Positions 35,436 through 43,640 of a DNA stretch of 64,000 nt are shown in pieces. The first letter of the stretch is position 1; the number at the start of each line of letters is the position of its first letter. A program made the position numbers and the translations under genes. Source of the stretch: Vibrio celticus (GTDB taxonomy: Bacteria; Pseudomonadota; Gammaproteobacteria; Enterobacterales; Vibrionaceae); NCBI RefSeq assembly GCF_024347335.1, contig NZ_AP025463.1, positions 1,302,001 to 1,366,000 on the forward strand, given 5' to 3'. Below the pieces are notes generated by a model, which was given only the letters and a program-made list of their open reading frames with translations, did not search any database and was not told the origin of the DNA.

Positions 35436-38400
35436 ATGATTCACGCAATTTCTGATTCATTTCATTCAATCACTAACGGACATCTAACGTTAGATTTCTC
35501 AGAGCATAATGTTCTGCACACTATTAAGCATGGCACAGTGATGCTTAATTTGTACAGCCCAAGCGAATTTGAGAGTGCACTATCCAATATTTATCTTCGT
35601 ACTCATCATGAAGATACGATTGAATTCACGCCACTCATGCATTTCAACAAAGCGATGCGTACCTATCGCAATGATGATGGCTTAGTGGTTTGGGAAACGA
35701 AAACGGACGCCTTTTGTGCTTCAGTTGTTATCTCTTTCGCTGCCGATTCTGAAAAGCTCTACTTCACGACTAAGGTTGACAACGTATCTGCATCAACGTT
35801 GACTTATGATCTTGTATTCGGGCAAGACTTGGCGCTAGCTGATGAAGGCGCAGTAAAGAGTAACGAATGCTATGTTAGCCAGTACTTAGATCACCAAATA
35901 TTCGAAACTAAAGATGAAGGTTATGTGGTGTGTTCTCGCCAAAATCTTCCTCAAAGTACGGGTAACCCTTGTACTCAGATTGGTTCGCTTACAGATAAAG
36001 TTGTGGCATTTTCTACTGATGGCTACCAATTCTTTGGTAAAAGCTACCGTTTCGACGCACAACCAGCAGCGTTGTTTGAAGAGCAACTTCCAAACTTTAA
36101 ATTACAGTTTGAGATGGGCTATGTTGCGCTACAAACAGAGAAAGTTAACCTGCGTAGTTCAGAGACGCAAGAGTCGGTGTTCTATATTGATTTTGGCACT
36201 GATCTTCCGCTTTCTAACGTCACTGAGCCAAAAGAGCTGAATCAATTACGACAAGAGTATGTGCTGCCAGGCGAGCACCGAGTGTCAGAGCAAGGACTTA
36301 TCGACTTTTATTTGGATACAGCGAATAGTGTCGTCGGAGAGGATTTTTCTTTAGCTGAAGTCGAAACGTTTTTTTCAAGGAAACAGCGTTTTCCAGAAGA
36401 GAATAACGGCCAGTTGCTGTCATTCTTTTACGGCGATAAGCAAGGCGATAGCCGTTACGTGACCTTAGCAGGAAAAGAGTATCTTCTTGAGCGCTCTACA
36501 GGTCACATGATTTCAACGGGGAACAATCAAAACTTTGAAAATGCAGTGATGAGCTCTACTCATGGCATGTACGGCGTGTTTAACTCGCATATTGTTCTCG
36601 GTAATACCTCTTTTAATAAGCTGTTAGGGGTAGAGCGCACATCCTTGAATATGTTCAAGTTCAGCGGGCAACGTATTTGGATTAAAGAAGGTTGTGAACA
36701 CCGTCTCTTAACTATGCCATCGGCATTTGAAGTTGGCTTAAACTTCTCTCGTTGGATATATAAATATCAGAGCGGCTACATTATTGTCACAAGTTTTAGC
36801 TCACAAGAGCAAACGGCGGTTCAGCTTGATGTTGAAACGCAAGGCTTGTCAGAGGCGCTAGAAATTACGATTACCAACCAGCTATTGATGGGCAATAACG
36901 AGAACGAAAATGATGTTACCGTTACGCGTGAAGGTAACTGTTTCCGTGTCGATGGCAAAAATGAACTTGTAGGTTCAACTTACCCTGAGATGGCATACGT
37001 CATGTCAGCAAATGACTTTTTAACGGACGTATCTACGGTCGTTTGCAAAGACTCAACTCGATACTTGTTACTAACAGGTACCGTTACTGCAAAAGCCAGT
37101 GTCACAATTTCTGGTACGTTAGATGGTAAAGATGATTTAGCTATCGGAATGCTAGATTTTGATTCTGAGATTAATGCCTATCAAGAGGCGCAAAACCAGC
37201 TTCTGAATCAGTTCAATGTAGAGTTTGAAAATGACGCATACAATGCTCAAAAGTTGAACGATACAATGCAGTGGTTTACTCACAATGCCTTAGTTCACTA
37301 CAGTACACCACATGGGTTAGAGCAGTACTCTGGTGCTGCATGGGGAACTCGTGATGTATCACAAGGGCCGTTTGAACTGTTCATGTCTATGCAGCGATAC
37401 GATCGAGTTGTCGATTTACTAGAGACTATTTATAGCCATCAGCACATTGAAACAGGCACATGGCCACAGTGGTTCATGTTCGACAAATATTCAAAAATTC
37501 AGCAAGAAGATTGTCATGGTGACATTGTGGTTTGGCCGCTTAAGGCGATCGCAGACTACATCACCACAACAGGGGATATTGATGTACTAAATCGTGAGGT
37601 GCCTTATACGAGTATCGAAGATGGTTTCGAGTTCACTGATCAGAAGTACACGATCTTTGCTCACTTAGAACGTCAGGTTAAACACATCTTCGATAACTTG
37701 GTCCCTGGTACACATTTATCATGCTACGGCGATGGTGATTGGGATGATACGTTGCAGCCAGCTAATCAGTCTTTAAGAGAGAATATGGTTAGTGGTTGGA
37801 CAATTCCTCTTACGCTGCAGTCGCTAAAAACACTGACGAAAGCTCTTTCTTCAAGTAAGCAATATACAGAGTTTGTTACTTTGATCACCGAGTTGACGGT
37901 TAACATGGAAGCGGATTTCAATAAGCTCCTTGTCAAAGATGATGTGATCGCAGGCTTTATCCATCTGCCTAACAAAGACGTAGATAAAGTCGAGTACTTG
38001 CTGCACCCATCAGATCAGCAAACAGGTATCAAATACCGCCTTCTTCCTGCATCAAGATCGATTATCTCTGAAACGTTCAGTAAAGAGATGGCAGAAAGCC
38101 ACATGCAAATCATCGAAGAGAACCTAGTTCATCCTGATGGCGTACGTTTAATGGAGAAAATGGCGGAATACAACGGTGGTAAGCAAAGCTACTTTAAACG
38201 CGCAGAGCTTGCTGCAAACCTTGGCCGTGAAGTCGGCCTGCAGTATTGCCATGCCCACATTCGTTTTATAGAAGCGTTATGTAAAATGGGTAAAGCCGAC
38301 AAAGTTGTTGAGAACTTATACAAAATTGTTCCGGTTGGAATTCAACAAGCAGTACCAAATGCTGAAATTCGTCAATCGAATGCGTATTTCTCTAGTTCAG

Positions 38401-38819
38401 ATGGCAAGTTTAACGACCGTTATGAGGCATACCGTGATTTCGACAAGCTGAAGTCAGGTGACGTTGCTGTTAAAGGTGGCTGGCGTATCTACTCTAGTGG
38501 TCCTGGTATTTATATCAACCAAGTAATGAGTAACGTGCTTGGTGTCCGCTATGAAAAGGATTCTCTAGTTTTGGATCCAGTTATCGCTAAAAGCATGGGT
38601 AAGGTAAGTTTAGACTTCACGCTTTATGGAAAATCGTGCAAGCTTAATATCCTACCTGAGCAAGGTGAATTCACACCTAAACGTATTGAACTTAACGGTA
38701 ACGATGTAGCGGTTTCGTTAACAGCTAATGCATACCGAACGGGTGGCGCTAAGATAGATAAGTCTATTATAAACAGCATGTTAATTGATGAGTGTAATCA
38801 ACTAACCGTTTGGCTGTAA
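35436..38819 (+). CDS. GH94 phosphorylase, 1,2-beta-oligoglucan phosphorylase-like
   Basis: 1127 residues, no signal peptide, so cytosolic. GH94 enzymes cleave beta-glucosidic bonds with phosphate to give alpha-glucose-1-phosphate. The N-terminal beta-sandwich (about residues 1-280) includes YVSQYLDHQIFETKDEGYVV, CSRQNLPQSTG and AFSTDGYQFFGKSYRF. The helical catalytic barrel includes YSGAAWGTRDVSQGPFELF and CYGDGDWDDTLQP, the latter carrying the probable general acid. The length (about 1100) and N-terminal layout fit 1,2-beta-oligoglucan (sophorooligosaccharide) phosphorylases rather than cellobiose phosphorylases (about 800). A GH3, an SBP and two permeases nearby match the known Listeria arrangement. 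The specificity is an inference. Confidence 0.8.
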   Translation: MIHAISDSFHSITNGHLTLDFSEHNVLHTIKHGTVMLNLYSPSEFESALSNIYLRTHHEDTIEFTPLMHFNKAMRTYRNDDGLVVWETKTDAFCASVVISFAADSEKLYFTTKVDNVSASTLTYDLVFGQDLALADEGAVKSNECYVSQYLDHQIFETKDEGYVVCSRQNLPQSTGNPCTQIGSLTDKVVAFSTDGYQFFGKSYRFDAQPAALFEEQLPNFKLQFEMGYVALQTEKVNLRSSETQESVFYIDFGTDLPLSNVTEPKELNQLRQEYVLPGEHRVSEQGLIDFYLDTANSVVGEDFSLAEVETFFSRKQRFPEENNGQLLSFFYGDKQGDSRYVTLAGKEYLLERSTGHMISTGNNQNFENAVMSSTHGMYGVFNSHIVLGNTSFNKLLGVERTSLNMFKFSGQRIWIKEGCEHRLLTMPSAFEVGLNFSRWIYKYQSGYIIVTSFSSQEQTAVQLDVETQGLSEALEITITNQLLMGNNENENDVTVTREGNCFRVDGKNELVGSTYPEMAYVMSANDFLTDVSTVVCKDSTRYLLLTGTVTAKASVTISGTLDGKDDLAIGMLDFDSEINAYQEAQNQLLNQFNVEFENDAYNAQKLNDTMQWFTHNALVHYSTPHGLEQYSGAAWGTRDVSQGPFELFMSMQRYDRVVDLLETIYSHQHIETGTWPQWFMFDKYSKIQQEDCHGDIVVWPLKAIADYITTTGDIDVLNREVPYTSIEDGFEFTDQKYTIFAHLERQVKHIFDNLVPGTHLSCYGDGDWDDTLQPANQSLRENMVSGWTIPLTLQSLKTLTKALSSSKQYTEFVTLITELTVNMEADFNKLLVKDDVIAGFIHLPNKDVDKVEYLLHPSDQQTGIKYRLLPASRSIISETFSKEMAESHMQIIEENLVHPDGVRLMEKMAEYNGGKQSYFKRAELAANLGREVGLQYCHAHIRFIEALCKMGKADKVVENLYKIVPVGIQQAVPNAEIRQSNAYFSSSDGKFNDRYEAYRDFDKLKSGDVAVKGGWRIYSSGPGIYINQVMSNVLGVRYEKDSLVLDPVIAKSMGKVSLDFTLYGKSCKLNILPEQGEFTPKRIELNGNDVAVSLTANAYRTGGAKIDKSIINSMLIDECNQLTVWL

Positions 38820-38827
38820 CGCTATGT

Positions 38828-38850
38828 CCCCCCCCACTTTAGTGGGGGGA
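38828..38850. terminator. GC-rich hairpin after GH94 gene
   Basis: C-run and ACTTTAGT centre: CCCCCCACT / AGTGGGGGG. No T tract on either strand, so possibly a transcript-end stabiliser or a rho-assisted stop. Confidence 0.55.
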
Positions 38851-38906
38851 GAACATGCCATGATTTGAATGTAGCTCTATCAAAGATTTTGCCTATTTCT
38901 GATTAG

Positions 38907-38920
38907 TAGAAACGTTTTAT
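38907..38920. promoter_or_regulatory. LacI-type operator before the lacI-family gene
   Basis: TAGAAACGTTTTAT, perfect core, 90 bases before the regulator ATG. This suggests autoregulation. Confidence 0.7.
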
Positions 38921-39009
38921 CTAATGCAGTATACTTCAATAAAGCGGTTAGAAAACGCAAGTGATTCAGCTAGATAAGGATACTATTAAAGTGAAGGGTC
39001 AATACTGAA

Positions 39010-39996
39010 ATGAGACATACAATCAAAGATGTTGCCAGAGAAGCGAATGTGTCAATTTCGACCGTCTCTTATGCGATGAACAACAGTGACCGTATTAGTG
39101 AGAAAACGCGGAAACATGTTCTTGAAGTTGCAAAAAGACTCAACTACTCGGCAAACAGCAATGCAAAACGTTTAAGACAAAAAAACGTTGGCGCGATAGG
39201 GGTTTTCTTTAACTCTTGGTTTGGTCCAATTTATAGTGAACTTGTGCAAGGAATTGAGCAAAAAGTGCATGAGATGGGGTATGACTTAATCGCCTGTAGC
39301 CTTTATGGTGGTGCAGAGTCAACAGCCCATCGTTATCTGAAAGATCAGATGATCGATGGCGCTATTATCTTGAGTAATGCGTTTGATGATGAATTCTTAG
39401 AATCTGTGGCAGCAAACAATCTTCCTGTTGTTGTGCTTGATAGAGAAATTACTGCACCTAATATCTACAATATCTTGATTGACAACTTTGGTGGTGCATT
39501 TAGTGCGACTAAGCAATTGATCGATAGTGGAAGTGAAGAAGTTTACTATATGAGTGGTCCTACCGACTCGTACGACAACCAGAAACGGTTAGATGGCTAT
39601 ATAGCAGCACTCGGGTTTTATAATCTTAAGTTCAATAATGAACTGATCATTCGTTCAGATTTTACTGAAAAAGACGCCTATGAGAAAGCACTAGAACTTT
39701 TCTCTAAGAAATCGATACCAGGTTCAATCTTTGCGGGTAATGATGAAATGGCCCTCGGTGTTATTAAAGCCGCTAATGAGAAAGAGATTAAAATTCCTGA
39801 ACAATTAAAGCTGGTTGGCTTTGATGACATTCGAGAATCTGAAAGGTGTTTACCTGCATTGAGTACGGTCACACATGATAAATTTGATATGGGAGTCAAA
39901 TCTGTCGAAGTGCTATTTAATGCAATGAATAATGAAGAGTATATTGAGCCAGTAACAATATTACCAACTAAGTATGTTGCTCGAGACTCTATTTAG
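39010..39996 (+). CDS. LacI-family transcriptional regulator of the locus
   Basis: 328 residues. The N-terminal helix-turn-helix with hinge is typical (IKDVAREANVSISTVSYAMN, then TRKHVLEVAKRLNYSANSNA, RLRQK). The periplasmic-binding-protein-like sensor domain follows (IGVFFNSWFGPIYSELVQG, IDNFGGAFSATKQLI, GNDEMALGVIKAA, LVGFDDIRESE). It is the only DNA-binding regulator inside the polysaccharide region and is preceded by a copy of the AAACGTTT palindrome, so it is the best candidate for binding all the others. The inducer is unknown, probably a pathway oligosaccharide or its derivative. Confidence 0.92.
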   Translation: MRHTIKDVAREANVSISTVSYAMNNSDRISEKTRKHVLEVAKRLNYSANSNAKRLRQKNVGAIGVFFNSWFGPIYSELVQGIEQKVHEMGYDLIACSLYGGAESTAHRYLKDQMIDGAIILSNAFDDEFLESVAANNLPVVVLDREITAPNIYNILIDNFGGAFSATKQLIDSGSEEVYYMSGPTDSYDNQKRLDGYIAALGFYNLKFNNELIIRSDFTEKDAYEKALELFSKKSIPGSIFAGNDEMALGVIKAANEKEIKIPEQLKLVGFDDIRESERCLPALSTVTHDKFDMGVKSVEVLFNAMNNEEYIEPVTILPTKYVARDSI

Positions 39997-40028
39997 TATT
40001 TAAACACAAACATTTTTTAGTTCTTTAT

Positions 40029-40053
40029 CGTTGCCATGAGAAATCGTGGCAAT
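40029..40053 (+). promoter_or_regulatory. stem-loop between lacI-family and SBP genes
   Basis: Arms TTGCCATGA / TCGTGGCAA closed by a GAAA tetraloop, in the 109-base gap. No T tract follows. It may modulate expression between the regulator and the importer genes. Confidence 0.45.
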
Positions 40054-40105
40054 AATATGCCGCAATTGTTCAGATGTGATTTACATAGCCTTACGAGGAT
40101 AACAC

Positions 40106-41350
40106 ATGATAAACCGTTGGCTTACGATTATGCTACTGACTGTAACTTCTTCAGCAGTGGCAAAGGAACGAATTGAGTTTATGGTGTCGTCAGGGGAGCA
40201 AATGACGTTTGTAAACGAGTTTATAAAACCCGAATATGAGCGCCGTTATCCTGATGTAACTTTAATATTAACCAATGATTCAAATTTAGAAACACGCATG
40301 GCAGCTGGTGATTATCCAAATGTTTATGCCGGTGTTTTTGGTTATATGGTTCCGAGGTATGCAAAACTCGGACGTTTAATGTATTTAAATGAGTTTGATG
40401 GCTTCAATCAATTAGAGGAAAGAATTGAACCTCAATTTATGGCCAAGCATTTTAATCGTAATTACTATATTCCTTGGCACGCTACGACTCAAATGATGAT
40501 TTACAATAAGGATTTGTTTCGAGAAGCTGGGTTAGACCCTGAATCACCACCAAAAACATGGGATGCGTTTTTATCTGCGGCTGAAAAAATCAATAATCTT
40601 CCGGCACGTGACAATGGCGCAAATGTTCACGGAGCCGCATTGTGGAATGATGCTTTATCTTGGGGAGGCTGGTATTGGAATATGCTATCGCCGCTCTACT
40701 ATAACTTTAATGAAGGTAAGTATCAGTTATTAAATCGTTATGGTACGCATCCTGTATTTGATAAAGATGAAGCATCAATGGTTAAATTTTTAGAAACCAT
40801 GAAAAAAATACAGCAATTCGCACCGTTAACGATGGAGCAGAACTTTTTCTCTCGAACGATAGGGATGTGGCCACAATACGGTATTGCGTGGAAAGCAAAC
40901 TTACAAGATGCGGCGGGATATCCGATGCAGATTGGTAAGGATGTTGGAATTGCGCCTATTCCCACACTAGTTGAAGGGGGGACACATTACTCTAATCTGG
41001 ATGGCCGTGCGCTGATGGTATTCAAAAATACACGCAAGGTTGAAGAGCGTAGTTGGCAGCTTATTGAGCTTCTAATGGAAGAGGATAATCATTTGCAAGC
41101 GAACATGGAGTTGCAGAACCTTCCGACATTAGGTTCATTACAGTCTCATCCTTATTTCCAGCAAGAAGATATCAAGCCGTTTGTCGAACAGCTGAATAAT
41201 GTTGTAATGAACGAATCATCCGCAGCCGTGTCTGAAGTGTCTAGTATTCTACTTAAGTACTATTCTCAATCTGTTGTTATGGAAAAAATGACGCCAGAAG
41301 CGGCAGTAGAAGCTGCGGCAGAAGACGTTAAAAAAATACTAAAAAGATAG
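40106..41350 (+). CDS. ABC importer sugar-binding protein
   Basis: 414 residues with a signal peptide (MINRWLTIMLLTVTSSAVA). It has the layout of family 1 extracellular solute-binding proteins for oligosaccharides: FMVSSGEQMTFVNEFIKPEY, a ligand-cleft region (YIPWHATTQMMIYNKDLFREAG, PKTWDAFLSAAEKI), WGGWYWNMLSPLYYNF and DGRALMVFKNTRKVEE. It captures sugars in the periplasm for the permeases encoded directly downstream. The gene has no operator of its own within 100 bases, so it may be expressed from the regulator promoter or from a promoter not recognised here. Confidence 0.9.
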   Translation: MINRWLTIMLLTVTSSAVAKERIEFMVSSGEQMTFVNEFIKPEYERRYPDVTLILTNDSNLETRMAAGDYPNVYAGVFGYMVPRYAKLGRLMYLNEFDGFNQLEERIEPQFMAKHFNRNYYIPWHATTQMMIYNKDLFREAGLDPESPPKTWDAFLSAAEKINNLPARDNGANVHGAALWNDALSWGGWYWNMLSPLYYNFNEGKYQLLNRYGTHPVFDKDEASMVKFLETMKKIQQFAPLTMEQNFFSRTIGMWPQYGIAWKANLQDAAGYPMQIGKDVGIAPIPTLVEGGTHYSNLDGRALMVFKNTRKVEERSWQLIELLMEEDNHLQANMELQNLPTLGSLQSHPYFQQEDIKPFVEQLNNVVMNESSAAVSEVSSILLKYYSQSVVMEKMTPEAAVEAAAEDVKKILKR

Positions 41351-41393
41351 TGTGTAATAAAACATCTCTGACAATTATTATATTGGAATAGTT

Positions 41394-42275
41394 ATGAATA
41401 TTAAGCGTTACTGGGTGTCTTACCTATTTATGTTGCCTTGGGTTGCGTACTTTCTGGTTTTCATGTTGTATCCATTTTTTCTATCGTTAGAAAATAGTTT
41501 TTTGGATATTAATATATTAAACCCTGAAAATACCGAGTTTGTTGGTATCGGGAACTGGGTTAATGCCATCACGGACTATAAGTTTTGGAAGTCGATATTT
41601 AACGTCTTCTTTAATCAGGCGATATTTATTTCATTAAGCTTTGTGATTGCACTTGGTGCAGCGTTGATGCTAAACGAAGTAACCGTGTTATCAGGGTTAT
41701 TTCGAACTGTGCTGTTTATACCGGTAGTTACATCAGTTACTGTGGCCATGCTGATTTTTGATTTTATTGCAGGACCAAATGGACCTATCCAGTCGACGAT
41801 GCTAGAGATTCAATTGCTCGATTCTCCTGTGTTCTGGAAGTTTGAAAAATGGTTACCGATGCCGGTCATTGCAGTGTTTAGTGCATGGAAGTGGTTTGGT
41901 GTACAAATGATCATATTCCTCGGTGGTATTGCAAGTATTAACAAGTCGTTGTTAGAAGCTGCTGACATTGATGGTGCAACATGGTCGAGAAAGATCACCA
42001 AGATTATTCTACCGCTAATTAAGCCACAGATTATTTTTGTTCTTACAATTAATGTTATCAACGGTTTGCAGATGTTTACCGAAGTCTTTATGAACTTTGA
42101 CTTGCAAGGTGGGCCTCATAATTCAGCGTTAACACCTGTACTTCACTTGTACCAAATTGGTTTTGAACAAATGAAAATGGGTGAAGCATCGACAGTTGGT
42201 TTATTGCTTGCAATCGTGATCTTCATATTGACGATGATTCAGTTAAAAATAACAAACGGGAGTAATAAAGAATGA
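41394..42275 (+). CDS. sugar ABC permease 1 (MalF/UgpA type)
   Basis: 293 residues with six transmembrane segments. The first is SYLFMLPWVAYFLVFMLYPFF. The EAA loop that contacts the ATPase is visible (LLEAADIDGATWSRKITKIILPLIKP). It overlaps the next permease gene by four bases (ATGA). Together they form the import channel for sugars delivered by the upstream binding protein. Confidence 0.93.
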   Translation: MNIKRYWVSYLFMLPWVAYFLVFMLYPFFLSLENSFLDINILNPENTEFVGIGNWVNAITDYKFWKSIFNVFFNQAIFISLSFVIALGAALMLNEVTVLSGLFRTVLFIPVVTSVTVAMLIFDFIAGPNGPIQSTMLEIQLLDSPVFWKFEKWLPMPVIAVFSAWKWFGVQMIIFLGGIASINKSLLEAADIDGATWSRKITKIILPLIKPQIIFVLTINVINGLQMFTEVFMNFDLQGGPHNSALTPVLHLYQIGFEQMKMGEASTVGLLLAIVIFILTMIQLKITNGSNKE

Positions 42276-43093
42276 AAGAACTGAATAAAGGCAAGGTGAT
42301 GATATATGTATCACTCACAATTGCTAGTATTGTAGTGCTCTATCCATTTTTCTTTATGATTATCAACTCGTTTAAGCCAGGTTCGGAGATTATGCACTCT
42401 CCGAACTCATTACCATCAACATGGTCACTAAATGGTTATATTGAGATTTTTAACAGTGTTAATCTAGGGCGTATATTTTTTAATACAATATTCGTTTCTG
42501 TATCAGTTACAGTGTTGAACTGCTTGCTATCGGCAATGGTTGCGTTTGCTATTGCCAAAACCAATATGCCAGGTCGTCAGGTGTGGCTGCGATTGATCTT
42601 GTCTTCTATGATGGTTCCGGCGATTTTGTTTACGATCCCTGTTTATATGATGATGTATGAGTGGGATTGGATTAATACTTATCGTGTGCTTATCATTCCG
42701 GGAGCCATTAGTGCTTACAATATATTTCTTCTGTATCAGTTCATGACTCAGGTTGATGAGGCGTATTTGGAAGCGGCAAGAATCGATGGTGCAAGTGAGA
42801 TGCGTATATTCTTCAAAGTCGTATTACCAATGATGCGCCCAGCGATGGCAACGGTCGGTATCCTAACCTTTATGGGGGCGTGGAACGACTTCATGGGACC
42901 ACTACTATATATTCGTGATGACTCTATGCTGACTCTGCAAATGGCGCTGTTTAAGTTCCAGCAAGATATACCAGCAGGCAACCTTGAGCAGGTTTGGGCA
43001 ATGACGACCATGATTGCTGTGCCTGTTGTTTTTGTTTTCTTCTTTATGCAGAAAAACTTTATCAAGGCATTTACGGGTGTAGGAGTTAAATAA
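42272..43093 (+). CDS. sugar ABC permease 2 (MalG/UgpE type)
   Basis: 273 residues with six predicted membrane segments and the EAA loop YLEAARIDGASEMRIFFKVVLPMMRP. The motif PGSEIMHSPNSLPSTWSLNGY near the first loop is typical of MalG-type permeases. Its stop codon overlaps the next start codon by one base (TAATG), so the following small membrane protein is translationally coupled. Confidence 0.93.
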   Translation: MKELNKGKVMIYVSLTIASIVVLYPFFFMIINSFKPGSEIMHSPNSLPSTWSLNGYIEIFNSVNLGRIFFNTIFVSVSVTVLNCLLSAMVAFAIAKTNMPGRQVWLRLILSSMMVPAILFTIPVYMMMYEWDWINTYRVLIIPGAISAYNIFLLYQFMTQVDEAYLEAARIDGASEMRIFFKVVLPMMRPAMATVGILTFMGAWNDFMGPLLYIRDDSMLTLQMALFKFQQDIPAGNLEQVWAMTTMIAVPVVFVFFFMQKNFIKAFTGVGVK

Positions 43094-43572
43094 TGGTGCA
43101 GTTAAAACGAATGAGCATGCTCCTTGGCTTTATACTGATTGCTTATTTCTTCGCATGGGGCAAAGTTTACTTTTTATCAAAAAGTTATTTTGAGTTTGCT
43201 CAACAACAGGAAGAACAAGGTAATTATGTCATTGCGCTAAAGGGATCGAATAAACTGGAAATCCGTAATGACGAGCATTATTTGGGTGGCTATCAGCAGG
43301 TGATAGAGGCTTGGGATAATGTCACATTAGGCATTACGCCAGCCTTTTATGATGATGCCTTGTTAGCTCCTGAGCGATTGATGCCAAAGCTGTCTGACGA
43401 TGAACTCTATCAATTCATCGATTTATATGTTCAGCTTGATAGTAAATACGTTCCTGAGGTTGCAGAAATACTGCTAGAACGCGCAATAGCATCAAATGAT
43501 GAAGAGCTAGAAGCTGAAATGAAAGAATTTCTGGTTCAAGCATTCCCCGATTACGTCCATTCTCAGCTCTAA
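43093..43572 (+). CDS. unknown membrane-anchored protein in ABC operon
   Basis: 159 residues. One N-terminal membrane segment (MSMLLGFILIAYFFAWGKVYFL) is followed by a soluble, acidic, helical region (EFAQQQEEQGNYVIALKGSN, LIDLYVQLDSKYVPEVAEIL-type helices). I do not recognise the family. The start overlaps the upstream permease stop by one base, so it is expressed together with the importer. The helix-pair rhythm hints at TPR-like units. A role as an accessory subunit or scaffold of the importer is a guess from position only. Confidence 0.75.
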   Translation: MVQLKRMSMLLGFILIAYFFAWGKVYFLSKSYFEFAQQQEEQGNYVIALKGSNKLEIRNDEHYLGGYQQVIEAWDNVTLGITPAFYDDALLAPERLMPKLSDDELYQFIDLYVQLDSKYVPEVAEILLERAIASNDEELEAEMKEFLVQAFPDYVHSQL

Positions 43573-43577
43573 ATGAT

Positions 43578-43612
43578 AGGCACGGTCATACTCGTGACTG
43601 TGCCTCTCTTTT
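43578..43612 (+). terminator. weak hairpin after importer operon
   Basis: Arms AGGCACGGTCA / TGACTGTGCCT followed by CTCTTTTCC. It sits between the 159-residue gene and the cytosolic GH3 gene and may allow partial read-through, as no separate operator precedes the GH3 gene. Confidence 0.6.
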
Positions 43613-43640
43613 CCAATCTTAAACGACTCTTGGAGTATAT

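Noticed and set aside
36362..36375. GAAACGTTTTTT inside the GH94 gene as an operator
   Set aside because: It is inside a coding region without a nearby start; probably chance, though an internal auxiliary operator cannot be excluded.
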